Assembly (NCBI GenBank): GCA_029863705.1
Contig: JAOTUU010000001.1
Location: 1 to 64,000, forward strand
Origin: Gammaproteobacteria bacterium
Lineage (GTDB): Bacteria; Pseudomonadota; Gammaproteobacteria; Steroidobacterales; Woeseiaceae
Reading direction: 5' to 3'
Length of the DNA: 64,000 bases
In this document: positions 25,198-41,722 of the stretch, piece after piece
Position numbering within the stretch: the stretch's first letter is position 1
Layout: each line of letters starts with the position of its first letter
Translations under genes and position numbers: made by a program
The notes under the pieces: model-generated
What the model was told of the DNA's origin: nothing
Databases searched by the model: none
What the model saw: the letters and a program-made list of their open reading frames with translations, nothing else

Positions 25198-26372
25198 ACA
25201 CTCAAGACAGCAATCTCAATCCACTTGATCTTTTCGATGTCCACTCCGAGTTTTCGGAAGAAGAACACATGGTTCAGGACTCGGTCGCCCGCTTTGTCGA
25301 CGACCAGGTAATCCCGCTGATGCGCGAGGCATTTGAACAGCATCAATTTCCGCGTGAACTGGTTCCGATGGTCGCTGACCTTGGTTTGTTCGGCAGCTCA
25401 ATCGATGGTTATGATTGTGCGGGACTCAACAGTATTTGTTACGGGCTGATTTGCCAGGAACTCGAGCGCGGCGACAGCGGACTGCGCAGTTTCGTATCCG
25501 TGCAGAGCAGCCTGGTCATGTTTCCAATTCACGCCTACGGCTCCGAAGAACAAAAACAGCGTTGGTTGCCGGCGATGTCCCGTGGCGAAGCAATCGGCTG
25601 TTTTGGCTTAACCGAACCACATGGTGGCTCCGACCCCAGCAACATGAAAACGCATGCAAAGCGTGATGGTGATGACTGGATCATCAATGGGTCGAAAATG
25701 TGGATCACCAACGGCACGATTGCCGATGCCGCGATCGTCTGGGCGATGACCGATGAAGGTGTCAAAGGCTTTATCGTTGAGAAAGACATGCCAGGCTTTA
25801 CGGCTCCTGAGATCGAAAACAAATTCTCACTACGAGCTTCAGTGACTTCCTCATTATTCCTTGATGACGTTCGAGTTCCCGAGGCTAATGTCCTGCCCGG
25901 CGCAACCAGCCTTAAAGCACCGCTAAGTTGCTTGACCCAGGCGCGCTACGGCATTGCCTGGGGCGTGATCGGTGCAGCGCAGGCCTGCCTCGACGAAGTC
26001 ATCCGTTACAGCGCGGACCGTATCTTGTTCAACAAACCGTTGTCTCATACGCAGACTATTCAAATTCGCCTTGCCGACATGGCGCGGCGCATCACGACGG
26101 CACAGCTTCTGGCGCTGCAGCTCGGCCGGCTTAAAGATCGGGGTCGACTCAGCCCCACGCAGGTATCGCTTGCAAAATGGAATAACTGTCGTGCCGCTCT
26201 GGATATAGCCAGGGATGCCCGAGACATTCTCGGTGGCAGCGGCATCAGCGCCGAGTACGTCCCGATTCGGCACATGCTAAACCTCGAAAGCGTTATCACT
26301 TACGAAGGAACCGAAACTATCCACCAGCTCGTTGTTGGCAAACAGTTGACCGGCGCCAACGCTTTTGGGTAG
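25194..26372 (+). CDS. gcdH: glutaryl-CoA dehydrogenase-like acyl-CoA dehydrogenase
   Basis: The 392-residue flavoenzyme has the acyl-CoA dehydrogenase layout: N-terminal helices (1-130), middle beta domain with GCFGLTEPHGGSDPSNM and KMWITNG, and a C-terminal helical domain. The catalytic glutamate is E371 in TYEGTETIHQL. RDARDILGGSGIS and RHMLNLESVITYEGT match glutaryl-CoA dehydrogenase better than other family members, so oxidative decarboxylation of glutaryl-CoA in lysine or tryptophan breakdown is likely. The start is TTG, overlapping the stop of the DUF962-like gene. A MATE pump gene follows after six bases. Confidence 0.88.
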   Translation: MNTQDSNLNPLDLFDVHSEFSEEEHMVQDSVARFVDDQVIPLMREAFEQHQFPRELVPMVADLGLFGSSIDGYDCAGLNSICYGLICQELERGDSGLRSFVSVQSSLVMFPIHAYGSEEQKQRWLPAMSRGEAIGCFGLTEPHGGSDPSNMKTHAKRDGDDWIINGSKMWITNGTIADAAIVWAMTDEGVKGFIVEKDMPGFTAPEIENKFSLRASVTSSLFLDDVRVPEANVLPGATSLKAPLSCLTQARYGIAWGVIGAAQACLDEVIRYSADRILFNKPLSHTQTIQIRLADMARRITTAQLLALQLGRLKDRGRLSPTQVSLAKWNNCRAALDIARDARDILGGSGISAEYVPIRHMLNLESVITYEGTETIHQLVVGKQLTGANAFG

Positions 26373-26378
26373 TCCCGC

Positions 26379-27698
26379 TTGACAAAAACTCGCCTGCCAT
26401 TGGATCGCGACGTTTGGCGTATCGCCGCACCAATGATTCTTTCCAACATCTCTGTGCCGCTGCTCGGCATGGTCGATACGGGCGTCACGGGCCATCTTGA
26501 GAGCTCAACTTACCTGGGCGCCGTCGCGATCGGTGGCACTGTCTTCGGTTTCCTGTATACGGGCATGAACTTCCTGCGCATGGGAACAACGGGCATCGCA
26601 GCCCAGCGTTTTGGTGCCAATGACAATGACGGCCTGCGCGTTTCGCTGGGCCAGGCCATCATCGTTGCACTGCTAATCGCTTTCGCGCTTATTGCCGCTC
26701 AACGCCCGATCGGACAGTTAGCGATGCGCCTTATCGGTGCCGAAGGAGCCGTAGAAACTCACGCGCTGCACTATTTCTCGATTCGCATCTGGAGCGCGCC
26801 GGGGACGCTGGCAAACTTCGCACTTATCGGCTGGTTTATAGGGATGCAGAACGCGCGGGTACCACTGCTCATCTTTCTGACGATCAACCTAAGCAACATA
26901 GCTCTCGACTTGTGGTTTGTTTTGTCTCTCGGCATGAAGGTCGACGGCGTCGCACTTGCGTCCGTCATTGCCGAGTATTCCGGCCTGATGGTTGGACTCG
27001 CGTTCGCGGTACTTGCACTGCGTCGGCGTACTGGCCACTGGCCATTCGCGCGCCTATTCAACATTCGTGCGTATGCCGCATTTTTCTCTGTGAACGCACA
27101 TTTGTTTATACGCACGATGGCGCTGATGTTCACTTTCGGCTTCGTCACCGCGCAGGGTGCGAGGCTTGGCGGTTTGTTTCTGGCTGCCAATGCCGTGCTA
27201 ATGAATCTGCAGACACTGACTGCGTTCGGCCTCGACGGCGTAGCACACGCGGCCGAGGCGCTGGTTGGCAAGGCCGTCGGAGAAAAACGGCGTGATGCGC
27301 TCGAGCAAGCTGTCCGTCTGACGCTCAAGTGGTCGCTGCTCATCGCACTTGGTTTTTGTGCGGCCTATGTCATGGCCGGCCCGCTGTTGGTACGCTTGTT
27401 AACCGACCTTCCAGAGGTGCGCGAAACGGCCATGCAGTTTCTGCCCTGGCTTATTATCTCTCCGCTCGTTTCTGTATGGTCGTTTCTCTACGACGGCGTC
27501 TACATCGGCGCAACTCGTGCAAAAGCAATGCGCGACATCATGATCTTTTCAACGCTCGTCGTTTTCCTGCCTGCCTGGTACCTGCTGCAGGGCTACGGCA
27601 ACCACGGTTTGTGGCTGGCCTTCACGCTATTTATGGCCAGCCGGGGAATTGGCATGCACATCGCTTATCGCAAGTCAGTGTTACCGTCAGTGATCTGA
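26379..27698 (+). CDS. MATE family efflux transporter, DinF type
   Basis: The 439-residue protein has twelve hydrophobic segments arranged as two MATE halves. The N-terminus DRDVWRIAAPMILSNISVPLLG and VDTGVTGHLESSTYLGAVAIGG are typical of the DinF/NorM cation-drug antiporters. The DinF branch is suggested by TGMNFLRMGTTGIAAQRFGA and by the second-half motif FGLDGVAHAAEALVGKAVG. The start is TTG six bases after gcdH, so it likely belongs to that operon. The exported substrate is unknown. It is not close in sequence to the second MATE pump at 42901. Confidence 0.9.
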   Translation: MTKTRLPLDRDVWRIAAPMILSNISVPLLGMVDTGVTGHLESSTYLGAVAIGGTVFGFLYTGMNFLRMGTTGIAAQRFGANDNDGLRVSLGQAIIVALLIAFALIAAQRPIGQLAMRLIGAEGAVETHALHYFSIRIWSAPGTLANFALIGWFIGMQNARVPLLIFLTINLSNIALDLWFVLSLGMKVDGVALASVIAEYSGLMVGLAFAVLALRRRTGHWPFARLFNIRAYAAFFSVNAHLFIRTMALMFTFGFVTAQGARLGGLFLAANAVLMNLQTLTAFGLDGVAHAAEALVGKAVGEKRRDALEQAVRLTLKWSLLIALGFCAAYVMAGPLLVRLLTDLPEVRETAMQFLPWLIISPLVSVWSFLYDGVYIGATRAKAMRDIMIFSTLVVFLPAWYLLQGYGNHGLWLAFTLFMASRGIGMHIAYRKSVLPSVI

Positions 27699-27880
27699 CA
27701 AAACACGTCTTCGACCTCTACCGTCACAGCCTCTCCGTCTTTCAAAGTGTGAATCGGATCACAAATACTGCCCGAATGGCGAGTATTGGCCGCATCTTGT
27801 GATCGGAATCCCGTCAAGTCTTGCCACATAGAGGTATTGTTCCACAGGAAATAAAGATCAGATAACATGTGAGAACAGCA

Positions 27881-28114
27881 ATGTGGCTACCAAAAACAGT
27901 CTATGAGCGCGTGCCGCAGTACTGGCTGGTATTGGGCCTGCTATTCATGTCATCAGGCATGTACCTCGGCTTCGAATACCGGCTGTCCTATTTTTACTTC
28001 GGCATCGGGGTAATTTGCGCCCTTTGGAGCATGTGGGCCTTTTCAGTGCGCCTGCGCAACAGGACGGCGTCGCACGATGCTGAATCGAAATTCACGCAAC
28101 CCCCTTTAGAATAG
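27881..28114 (+). CDS. small two-helix membrane protein, first of a tandem pair
   Basis: The 77-residue protein starts MWLPKTVYERVPQYWLVLG and has two membrane helices (about 14-31 and 35-55), followed by a basic then polar tail. It is clearly homologous to the next gene: MWLP, VYER-P, LGLLFMS-G, and YFYFG/FFYFG are shared. A GTG start 12 bases upstream is possible, but both copies share GTGAG seven bases before the ATG, which fits a ribosome binding site better. I do not recognise the family. It lies 182 bases after the MATE gene, and that gap shows no other gene. Confidence 0.7.
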   Translation: MWLPKTVYERVPQYWLVLGLLFMSSGMYLGFEYRLSYFYFGIGVICALWSMWAFSVRLRNRTASHDAESKFTQPPLE

Positions 28115-28129
28115 AGAGTGAGATCGAAT

Positions 28130-28378
28130 ATGTGGTTACCGTCTCCAGTCTACGAGCGCATTCCGCAGTTTTGGTTTTTGCTCGGACTGCTGTTCATGTC
28201 AGCCGGAACATACATTGGCTTTGACTACCAATTGACGTTTTTCTATTTCGGTGTCGGCTTTGGTTGCTCCACCTGGGGTCTGTGCATATTTGCCATGCGC
28301 AGACGCGCTCGCAAGGTCCTGAACCAGCTGCAGGAATCCACAGACAACCTGATCCCGGGCAGCGGAAGCGCTGCTTAA
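28130..28378 (+). CDS. small two-helix membrane protein, second of a tandem pair
   Basis: The 82-residue protein begins MWLPSPVYERIPQFWFLLG and has two membrane helices (about 14-31 and 35-56) with an arginine-rich cytoplasmic-type flank RRRARK and a polar tail. It arose from duplication with the preceding gene, 15 bases away: about half of the first 55 residues agree, while the tails differ. The same GTGAG-N7-ATG arrangement is present. No catalytic motif is visible. Possible roles are small subunits or regulators of a membrane complex, but nothing in the neighbourhood indicates which. Confidence 0.7.
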   Translation: MWLPSPVYERIPQFWFLLGLLFMSAGTYIGFDYQLTFFYFGVGFGCSTWGLCIFAMRRRARKVLNQLQESTDNLIPGSGSAA

Positions 28379-28478
28379 AGCCTGCCGGACTACCTCCGCC
28401 CGCCTCACTCTCGCCGGTTTCAACGACGATGTAGAATAAAGCGCAGACATCGCTGTGCTTTAACCTCGAAGGGTCTCA

Positions 28479-29021
28479 ATGGGCTGGAAAAAACTAAGTA
28501 CCCGCGTCGTTTTTGAAAACGACTGGATGGAAGTTCGTGAGGATCACGTAGTCAACCCTGGCGGCGGCGAGAATCAGTACGGATATGTCCACTTCAAAAA
28601 CCGCGCCGTCGCGATTGTTCCGCTGGATGACAAGCTGAACATCTGGCTCGTGGGGCAGCAGCGTTACACGCTTGGCCAGTGGTCGTGGGAACTGCCGATG
28701 GGCGGCGCCCCACTTGAAGAGTTGCCGCTTGCAGCCGCGAAGCGGGAGTTAAAAGAGGAAACCGGTCTTTCCGCGGAACATTGGACCGAGATTATGCAGC
28801 TACACCCGAGCAACTCGATTACCGACGAAATCGGCTACGTCTACCTCGCCGAAGGCCTTACTGATGGTGAAACCGATTTTGAGGAAACCGAAGCTCTCGA
28901 GATCCGTAAACTTCCGCTCGAAGATGCGCTGACGATGGTTCGCGACGGCAGCATTAGCGATGCAATCAGTGTTGCGGCGTTGTTACGCATCGCCGAAATC
29001 AAAACACCATCTTCGCAGTAA
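28479..29021 (+). CDS. Nudix hydrolase, ADP-ribose pyrophosphatase-like
   Basis: The 180-residue protein carries a complete Nudix box, GX5EX7REUXEEXGU, at about residues 75-97 (GGAPLEELPLAAAKREL then KEETGL). The N-terminal layout W-KLSTRVVFENDWMEVRED resembles ADP-ribose or ADP-sugar pyrophosphatases, which clean up nucleotide-sugar side products. The frame ends 23 bases inside the oppositely oriented sortase gene, so the two genes overlap tail to tail. Regulation is not evident; 100 bases without other features lie upstream. Confidence 0.88.
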   Translation: MGWKKLSTRVVFENDWMEVREDHVVNPGGGENQYGYVHFKNRAVAIVPLDDKLNIWLVGQQRYTLGQWSWELPMGGAPLEELPLAAAKRELKEETGLSAEHWTEIMQLHPSNSITDEIGYVYLAEGLTDGETDFEETEALEIRKLPLEDALTMVRDGSISDAISVAALLRIAEIKTPSSQ

Positions 29022-29580
29022 CAACATAGCGCAGCGGGCCGCCGGCCGCGCGTGCATCAAACGGATAGCACGTTACCAGGCTCAGCATCGGCGACTCGGT
29101 ATCAAGCAACAGGCTGCCGCGTCGCGAATCAATAACGTCGATGCCGACAATCTTGTACAAATGTTTGTCACCGCCAATTTCTTCAATGGACAGGGCCTCG
29201 CCTATAGCGACGTCACGGAGAAAGCTGAAGTGCGTATCACGGTGTCCGGCGATAACGCTGTTGCCATGCTCGCCCGGTAATGAGCTCGCACTCAGGTGCC
29301 CGGGGCCGAAAGCGAGGGTTCGCCCCGATCCGCCCGCCAACACTATCAGATCCACCTCTCCAGACTTCGCGGACAACCTCGCCACCGGCCACGTGTCTGC
29401 CCACGGCCAGGGCACAGGATGCTCTTCGCCATCGGCTGCCCGATTCCATGCTCGAACCATTAATTCCTGCGCCAGCCACGCTTTTGCAGGAATGTAGGCG
29501 CCCTGACCGAGTTGCCAAAATCCGAGACATAGCAGACACGCCACCAGCCAGCCCCGAACTGACCTAGTACGCCAGGCCAT
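28999..29580 (-). CDS. class GN (proteobacterial dedicated) sortase
   Basis: The 193-residue protein has one N-terminal membrane helix (about 10-27) and a periplasmic sortase domain. The catalytic triad is visible: H113 in AGHRDTHF, C171 in LVTCYPF and R184 in PLRYVV. Gram-negative sortases of this class act on a single dedicated substrate encoded next door. The gene overlaps the 3' end of that substrate gene by 17 bases, and its own 3' end overlaps the convergent Nudix gene. It is the catalytic part of the sortase island at 28999-34483. Confidence 0.93.
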   Translation of the reverse strand: MAWRTRSVRGWLVACLLCLGFWQLGQGAYIPAKAWLAQELMVRAWNRAADGEEHPVPWPWADTWPVARLSAKSGEVDLIVLAGGSGRTLAFGPGHLSASSLPGEHGNSVIAGHRDTHFSFLRDVAIGEALSIEEIGGDKHLYKIVGIDVIDSRRGSLLLDTESPMLSLVTCYPFDARAAGGPLRYVVTAKMVF

Positions 29581-31627
29581 GACGAGAACTCCGACGCAGC
29601 GCGGGCGCTGTTAGCAACAGCAAAGCTGCAGTCAGCAGGATCAGGCCTGCGTGTCGCATTGCAGGAGCGCTTGTCGCCGTTGCCGGAAAACCGAAGATTG
29701 CCGAACCGCTTTGGCCGTACGGCATAAGGTTCGCAATTTGTTCACTCTTCAGAGGATCGGTCGACTCTCGCAGCGGTGTCTTATCGATCGCGACAAGACT
29801 CGTGTATTTGCTGACCAGGTGATGTTTAAGGGCGGTATCGACTACCGCCATACGCGTCTCTTGCGCGTTGGCACCCCTGCGCTCGAGGTCAAGCAGGTTG
29901 GCGATGCGGGCTCGCGCCCACAATGCGGCAACGCCTGGACTGTCTTCGTTAATGTTCAATGCGAGATCACGCGTCCATGCGCCGCTGACGGAGTCGCCGA
30001 CTATGCGCACCGAGTCACCCGGGCGAAATGCACCGGAAGCTTTCACTTTTACGTTTACGGGTTCGCCGAGGTACAGATCCGGCACAACCGCCGGGAACGG
30101 CTCGACAACCACGCTGCTCGGCCACTGCACCGCGATATTGGTTACCTGTGGTTGCTCAAGTTTTTGAAACAGTCGATCCATTTTTTCGCCGACTTCGTGC
30201 AGCGAACTGATCGTCGTAAAACTGCCGCGTCCGGCCTCTGCTGCCTTGCGCATAAACCAGCTGTTCGGTGCCGAACCTATGCCTACGGTGAACAAACGTG
30301 CATTGCCAAGCCCTGATTCGATCAGCTGGAAAAGCCCTTCCTCATTTCCCACGGCGCCATCCGTTATGAAAATGATCTGCTTCAGATGCGCTTCCGACGC
30401 CGCGGATTGCAACGCGTGCTGCAGGGCCGGCCGCATATTTGTACCCCCGTTCGCCTGCAACTGCCTGACGAAGTCCTTCGCACGGCCCAGAGTCGTAGTA
30501 TCGGCGGCGACGCTTGTTGCAAAGAGCGGATTCGCATGAGAGTTAAACCCAATAACATTGAATCGATCCTCCAGCTGCAAACCGTCGAGGGCACGCTGCA
30601 GTGCGCGTTTCGCCTGTTCAATAGAGACACCGTGCATAGAGCCCGATGTGTCGACGATGAAGATCATCTCCCTTGGCATCAGAACGGACGTCGATTCGCC
30701 AATATCGGGCGGCATGACCATAAGCAGGTAGTGAGGTTCGCCCTGAAGCGTTTCCGCAAACACCATTGCCCGGGGTGACGAGGATGGAACAGGACGCCAC
30801 AGCAATTCGAAATCGTGGTCCATGGGTGCCCTGTTGCCAACAAGCGTGACGGCATAGTGACCGCCTGTTTCGGCAACATTGACCGGGTGATATCGGCTCG
30901 CAATGATCTCCAGCGGCATACCGGCGTTAACGCTGGCCTGCAGTGACACCTTGTGCCCCCGCGATCCCGATACCATTGGCGGCGTAATCTGTGACGCGTC
31001 GCTGACTTCGTCGGTATCAGAAGACCAGCCACTGCCGACTTTGTCCGGCAGCGCCTGGCCGGGGATGTAACGTGGTGTAAGCGTCATCGGATACCGAAGG
31101 CTGAACACACCGTTGTCGAAAAGAACGTCCTCCATGTACTCGATCTCGACGATAACTGTCTCGCCGGGTGCGATATTGGCCACAGATGTCGTGAACAAAT
31201 TTGCGCGCTGTTGCTCCACAAGGCCGGTCTTCTTGCCCGCCTGCTTTGCTTGTTCGTAGGCCTTTCTGGCCCGTTCCCTTTCCTGAATCTCACCTTCAAT
31301 ATAGCGATCACCAATGTACAGGCGCATGTGATCTACGGCGGCCTTGTCCGGCAGTGGGAAGACATAGGTCCCTTCTACCCATTCGCTGCCCTCATTCTTG
31401 AATTCCTGCATGACGGAAACGCGTGCAACGAGGCCGTTTACGGTGATATTGACGTCAGTATTCAGAAGGGTTGCCGTTACATAGCCCTGTTCCATACGCA
31501 TCAACAGGCTGCCTGTCTGCATGGCGCCTGGTGTTGCGGCGGCGAAGGCGCCGCCCGGCCGAATTGATAGCAGCGCAGCAAGCAGCAACACCCAAACAGC
31601 CCTTGACGCACGTTTTGCTTTGAACAT
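29564..31627 (-). CDS. sortase target protein with VIT and VWA domains
   Basis: The protein has 687 residues from ATG 31627, chosen for its signal peptide (WVLLLAALLSIRPGGAFAA) and AAGGAGA ribosome binding site. A VIT domain covers about 35-165, and a von Willebrand A domain about 320-490 with a MIDAS motif DTSGS from D326. The C-terminus has a sortase-type tripartite signal: FPATA at 647-651, a hydrophobic helix, and a basic tail RRSSRH. This matches the marine proteobacterial sortase target family. The sortase would cleave near FPATA and transfer it to an envelope acceptor, giving a cell-surface adhesin-like protein. Sortase gene follows with overlap. Confidence 0.92.
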   Translation of the reverse strand: MFKAKRASRAVWVLLLAALLSIRPGGAFAAATPGAMQTGSLLMRMEQGYVTATLLNTDVNITVNGLVARVSVMQEFKNEGSEWVEGTYVFPLPDKAAVDHMRLYIGDRYIEGEIQERERARKAYEQAKQAGKKTGLVEQQRANLFTTSVANIAPGETVIVEIEYMEDVLFDNGVFSLRYPMTLTPRYIPGQALPDKVGSGWSSDTDEVSDASQITPPMVSGSRGHKVSLQASVNAGMPLEIIASRYHPVNVAETGGHYAVTLVGNRAPMDHDFELLWRPVPSSSPRAMVFAETLQGEPHYLLMVMPPDIGESTSVLMPREMIFIVDTSGSMHGVSIEQAKRALQRALDGLQLEDRFNVIGFNSHANPLFATSVAADTTTLGRAKDFVRQLQANGGTNMRPALQHALQSAASEAHLKQIIFITDGAVGNEEGLFQLIESGLGNARLFTVGIGSAPNSWFMRKAAEAGRGSFTTISSLHEVGEKMDRLFQKLEQPQVTNIAVQWPSSVVVEPFPAVVPDLYLGEPVNVKVKASGAFRPGDSVRIVGDSVSGAWTRDLALNINEDSPGVAALWARARIANLLDLERRGANAQETRMAVVDTALKHHLVSKYTSLVAIDKTPLRESTDPLKSEQIANLMPYGQSGSAIFGFPATATSAPAMRHAGLILLTAALLLLTAPALRRSSRHGLAY

Positions 31628-31747
31628 CCCGGTTCTCCTTCTGGTCTGAGGGTCATTGCAACAAGTCAATACGCCAGAACGCCGACGATGGCATGGCAAT
31701 GCACCGGCGGAATGTGGCAAATTGTGACGACAAACCAGGGAGTACCA
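31628..31747. promoter_or_regulatory. divergent control region of the sortase island
   Basis: These 120 bases separate the sortase target gene (leftward) from the response regulator gene (rightward), so promoters for both must lie here. The region contains short repeats such as ATGGC twice near 31688-31698 and GTCATTG/GTCAATA near 31653-31667 that could be regulator sites, but none is convincing. No -10/-35 pair could be assigned with confidence. Confidence 0.4.
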
Positions 31748-32440
31748 GTGGCAAAACGAATTGCGATTGTTGAAGACGAGGCGGCTATCCGCGACAACTA
31801 TGCCGCGGCATTCAGACGGGAGGGCTATGAGGTCGAGCCATACGACGCCCGTGATACTGCATTGCAGGCATTCGAAGCGCGATTACCCGACCTTGTCGTT
31901 ATCGACATAAACCTCAAAGATGACGTCGAAGGCGGCTTCGAGCTCTGTCGGGAGTTGCGCGCAAGAGCAGCCGAACTGCCAATCATTTTCCTCACGGCAC
32001 GCGACAGCGAATTCGATGCGGTATCCGGTCTACGGCTCGGCGCGGATGATTACCTGACGAAAGACATCAGCCTGCCGCACCTTATGGCGCGGGTTGCAGC
32101 TTTGTTCAGGCGTCTCGACGCAATGCAGAAGCCAAGTTCGAAAGAACACCGGATAACGCGCGGCGACCTGGAAATCGACACCGATCGCATGACCATACTT
32201 TGGCAGAACCAGGCGGTCGGCCTGACCTTGACTGAGTTCTGGCTTGTCCACGCGATGGCTCGCTATCCAGGGCACGTCAAGAACCGGCAACAACTGATGG
32301 ATGCAGCGCAGGCCGTTCTCGACGACAACACGATAACGTCACACATCAAGCGCATTCGACGAAAGTTCGTAGCCATAGATACCGGTTTCGGTGCGATAGA
32401 AACTGTTTACGGCATGGGCTATCGCTGGCTTGCCGATTAG
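31748..32440 (+). CDS. dedicated sortase system response regulator
   Basis: The 230-residue OmpR-type regulator begins at GTG 31748, where VAKRIAIVEDEAAIRD gives a receiver start and GGGAG lies upstream. The receiver domain has the acidic pair ED at 9-10, phosphoacceptor D53 in VVIDINLKD, the T in FLTARDSE and the lysine in YLTKDISLP. The winged-helix DNA-binding domain covers about 130-228 and ends ETVYGMGYRWLAD. It is divergent from the target and sortase genes and nine bases before the kinase, matching the proteobacterial dedicated sortase layout. It probably controls the shared intergenic promoters. Confidence 0.93.
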   Translation: MAKRIAIVEDEAAIRDNYAAAFRREGYEVEPYDARDTALQAFEARLPDLVVIDINLKDDVEGGFELCRELRARAAELPIIFLTARDSEFDAVSGLRLGADDYLTKDISLPHLMARVAALFRRLDAMQKPSSKEHRITRGDLEIDTDRMTILWQNQAVGLTLTEFWLVHAMARYPGHVKNRQQLMDAAQAVLDDNTITSHIKRIRRKFVAIDTGFGAIETVYGMGYRWLAD

Positions 32441-32449
32441 CCACTGACA

Positions 32450-40343
<7,894 letters not shown>

Positions 40344-40602
40344 CGACGCCCTGAGGAACACGCTATTTGCGTGCCCCGCTGAGTTTCTCGTTGAGGTGGC
40401 ACACCAGGTGCCGGGTTGGGCTGCAAGCGGGAAACCGCCGTAGCTGCCCGAGCGAAATAGTATAGGTCACGATGGCTGGCAACGGCTAATGCACTGCAGC
40501 AAAAAGGCCGGATAGGCCACATTTCAAGCATTCAGGCGCGATTTAGGGGGGAAATCGGACGGCGCAAATTTGGTTGCGCGCGTAACCAAGAACATTCACA
40601 AA
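40344..40602. other. 259-base intergenic region upstream of gltB
   Basis: No gene is seen. The gltB promoter should be here. One feature stands out: TTGGTT at 40570-40575 and AACCAA at 40584-40589 flank GCGCGCGT, an imperfect palindrome that sits 13 bases beyond the stop of the LEA14-like gene. It may be an operator or a small hairpin; no T tract follows. This is the longest stretch without a supported gene in the window. Confidence 0.5.
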
Positions 40603-41097
40603 TTACCGCGCGACCCTCGAACTTGATGCTTGCAAGTGAATTTCACCCGTCGACCTGAAGCGCACCGGTTTTACGAGCGGCAGGTCGATACCCAGCTCCC
40701 CAGTAAGCGCATACGGTATATCGCCGCGAACACCATCGCGAATAACGTAAAGAAGTTGTGGCGCGGTTTTCAGCAAGTTCAGTTGAACGTTTATCGCGAA
40801 CTCACCATCTCCCTGCGCGGGAATGACAAAAGCCGCTGCTGTTTCACCCTTTGCAAAAGCGTGCCCATCCAGTTCAATGCCATACGACACTTCGCTTACC
40901 GGAAGCGGGAAGGGATTGGGGTTAACCACATCAAAACCGAGCAGGAAGGTCTGTCCCGAGAAGCCCAGGTTCGTCACCGTCACGTTTCGCAGACTAACGC
41001 CCGGCGCACTGATAAGCGTCTCCATGCTGGCGCACGCAGTTAACGCAAAGGCCAGGGGTATCAGGCCCATGTTGCGTAATACGTTTCGTCGGATCAT
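40603..41097 (-). CDS. LEA14-like (WHy domain) lipoprotein
   Basis: The 164-residue protein has a lipoprotein signal; the lipobox is LTAC, cysteine about residue 22. The mature part is a single LEA type 2/WHy domain: VSLRNVTVTNLGFSGQTFLLGFDVVNPNPFPLPVSEV, whose NPNPFPLPV segment is diagnostic, then a beta-rich region. In bacteria the domain is associated with stress tolerance and the envelope, but no activity is shown. It is probably co-transcribed with the lipoprotein gene 18 bases upstream. Confidence 0.87.
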   Translation of the reverse strand: MIRRNVLRNMGLIPLAFALTACASMETLISAPGVSLRNVTVTNLGFSGQTFLLGFDVVNPNPFPLPVSEVSYGIELDGHAFAKGETAAAFVIPAQGDGEFAINVQLNLLKTAPQLLYVIRDGVRGDIPYALTGELGIDLPLVKPVRFRSTGEIHLQASSSRVAR

Positions 41098-41115
41098 CAG
41101 CCCCTCCTGCCTTGC

Positions 41116-41586
41116 CTAATGCACGTTGTTACCGAGCCCGCCCCAGCGCGCAGCAATCAACAACCAGTCGTCACCATCGCGGACAAGTTCCATTTCGAAC
41201 CGATACGCGTCTGCGCTAAATCCCAGCGCATTATCATTCGATCCAGCCATGCCGACCTGGAGCACAAGCTCCGCGGCCGAGTCGCCATACACGTCGAGCT
41301 CATCAAGGTGCGTAATCAATACCACTTTGTCCTGACGGAGAAAATAGAAACGCATCATATTGCCGATATCTTCACGGCTATTACCCCGCGAGTCCGTGTA
41401 CGCCGGCGAGATCATATCCAGTAATGAGCCCCGGTCTTTGGCCTCAGCGGCCTTGTGCCCGGCCTCTACCCACGCACGGACCGCTTCTTCAGGGCCTGCT
41501 TCCGGCCCCCCACAGGCCGAGGCAAGCAGGAAAACCAGTCCTGCAGCAACGAATCGAGCCTGGCGAGCGGTGAATCCATCGATCAT
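41116..41586 (-). CDS. lipoprotein with NTF2/SnoaL-like fold
   Basis: The 156-residue protein has a signal peptide with lipobox LASAC (cysteine near residue 25). The mature part, PEEAVRAWVEAGHKAAEAKD followed by a beta sheet ending DDWLLIAARWGG, looks like the NTF2/SnoaL cone fold used for small-ligand binding or as an accessory domain. No catalytic residues can be named. It precedes the LEA14-like lipoprotein on the minus strand, and the two may work together in the envelope. The upstream 136 bases separate it from the divergent DUF924 gene. Confidence 0.72.
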   Translation of the reverse strand: MIDGFTARQARFVAAGLVFLLASACGGPEAGPEEAVRAWVEAGHKAAEAKDRGSLLDMISPAYTDSRGNSREDIGNMMRFYFLRQDKVVLITHLDELDVYGDSAAELVLQVGMAGSNDNALGFSADAYRFEMELVRDGDDWLLIAARWGGLGNNVH

Positions 41587-41722
41587 CTGCTAAAGTTTAC
41601 GGAGATATGGGGTCATAAATGGCCCTGACGGCCCAAACCGTGACCTGGGTCGCACTTTGTGTGCACCGCCATATCACAAAGTGTGGTCTTGCAACGTCAC
41701 CACGAACCCTGGAAATACTGCC

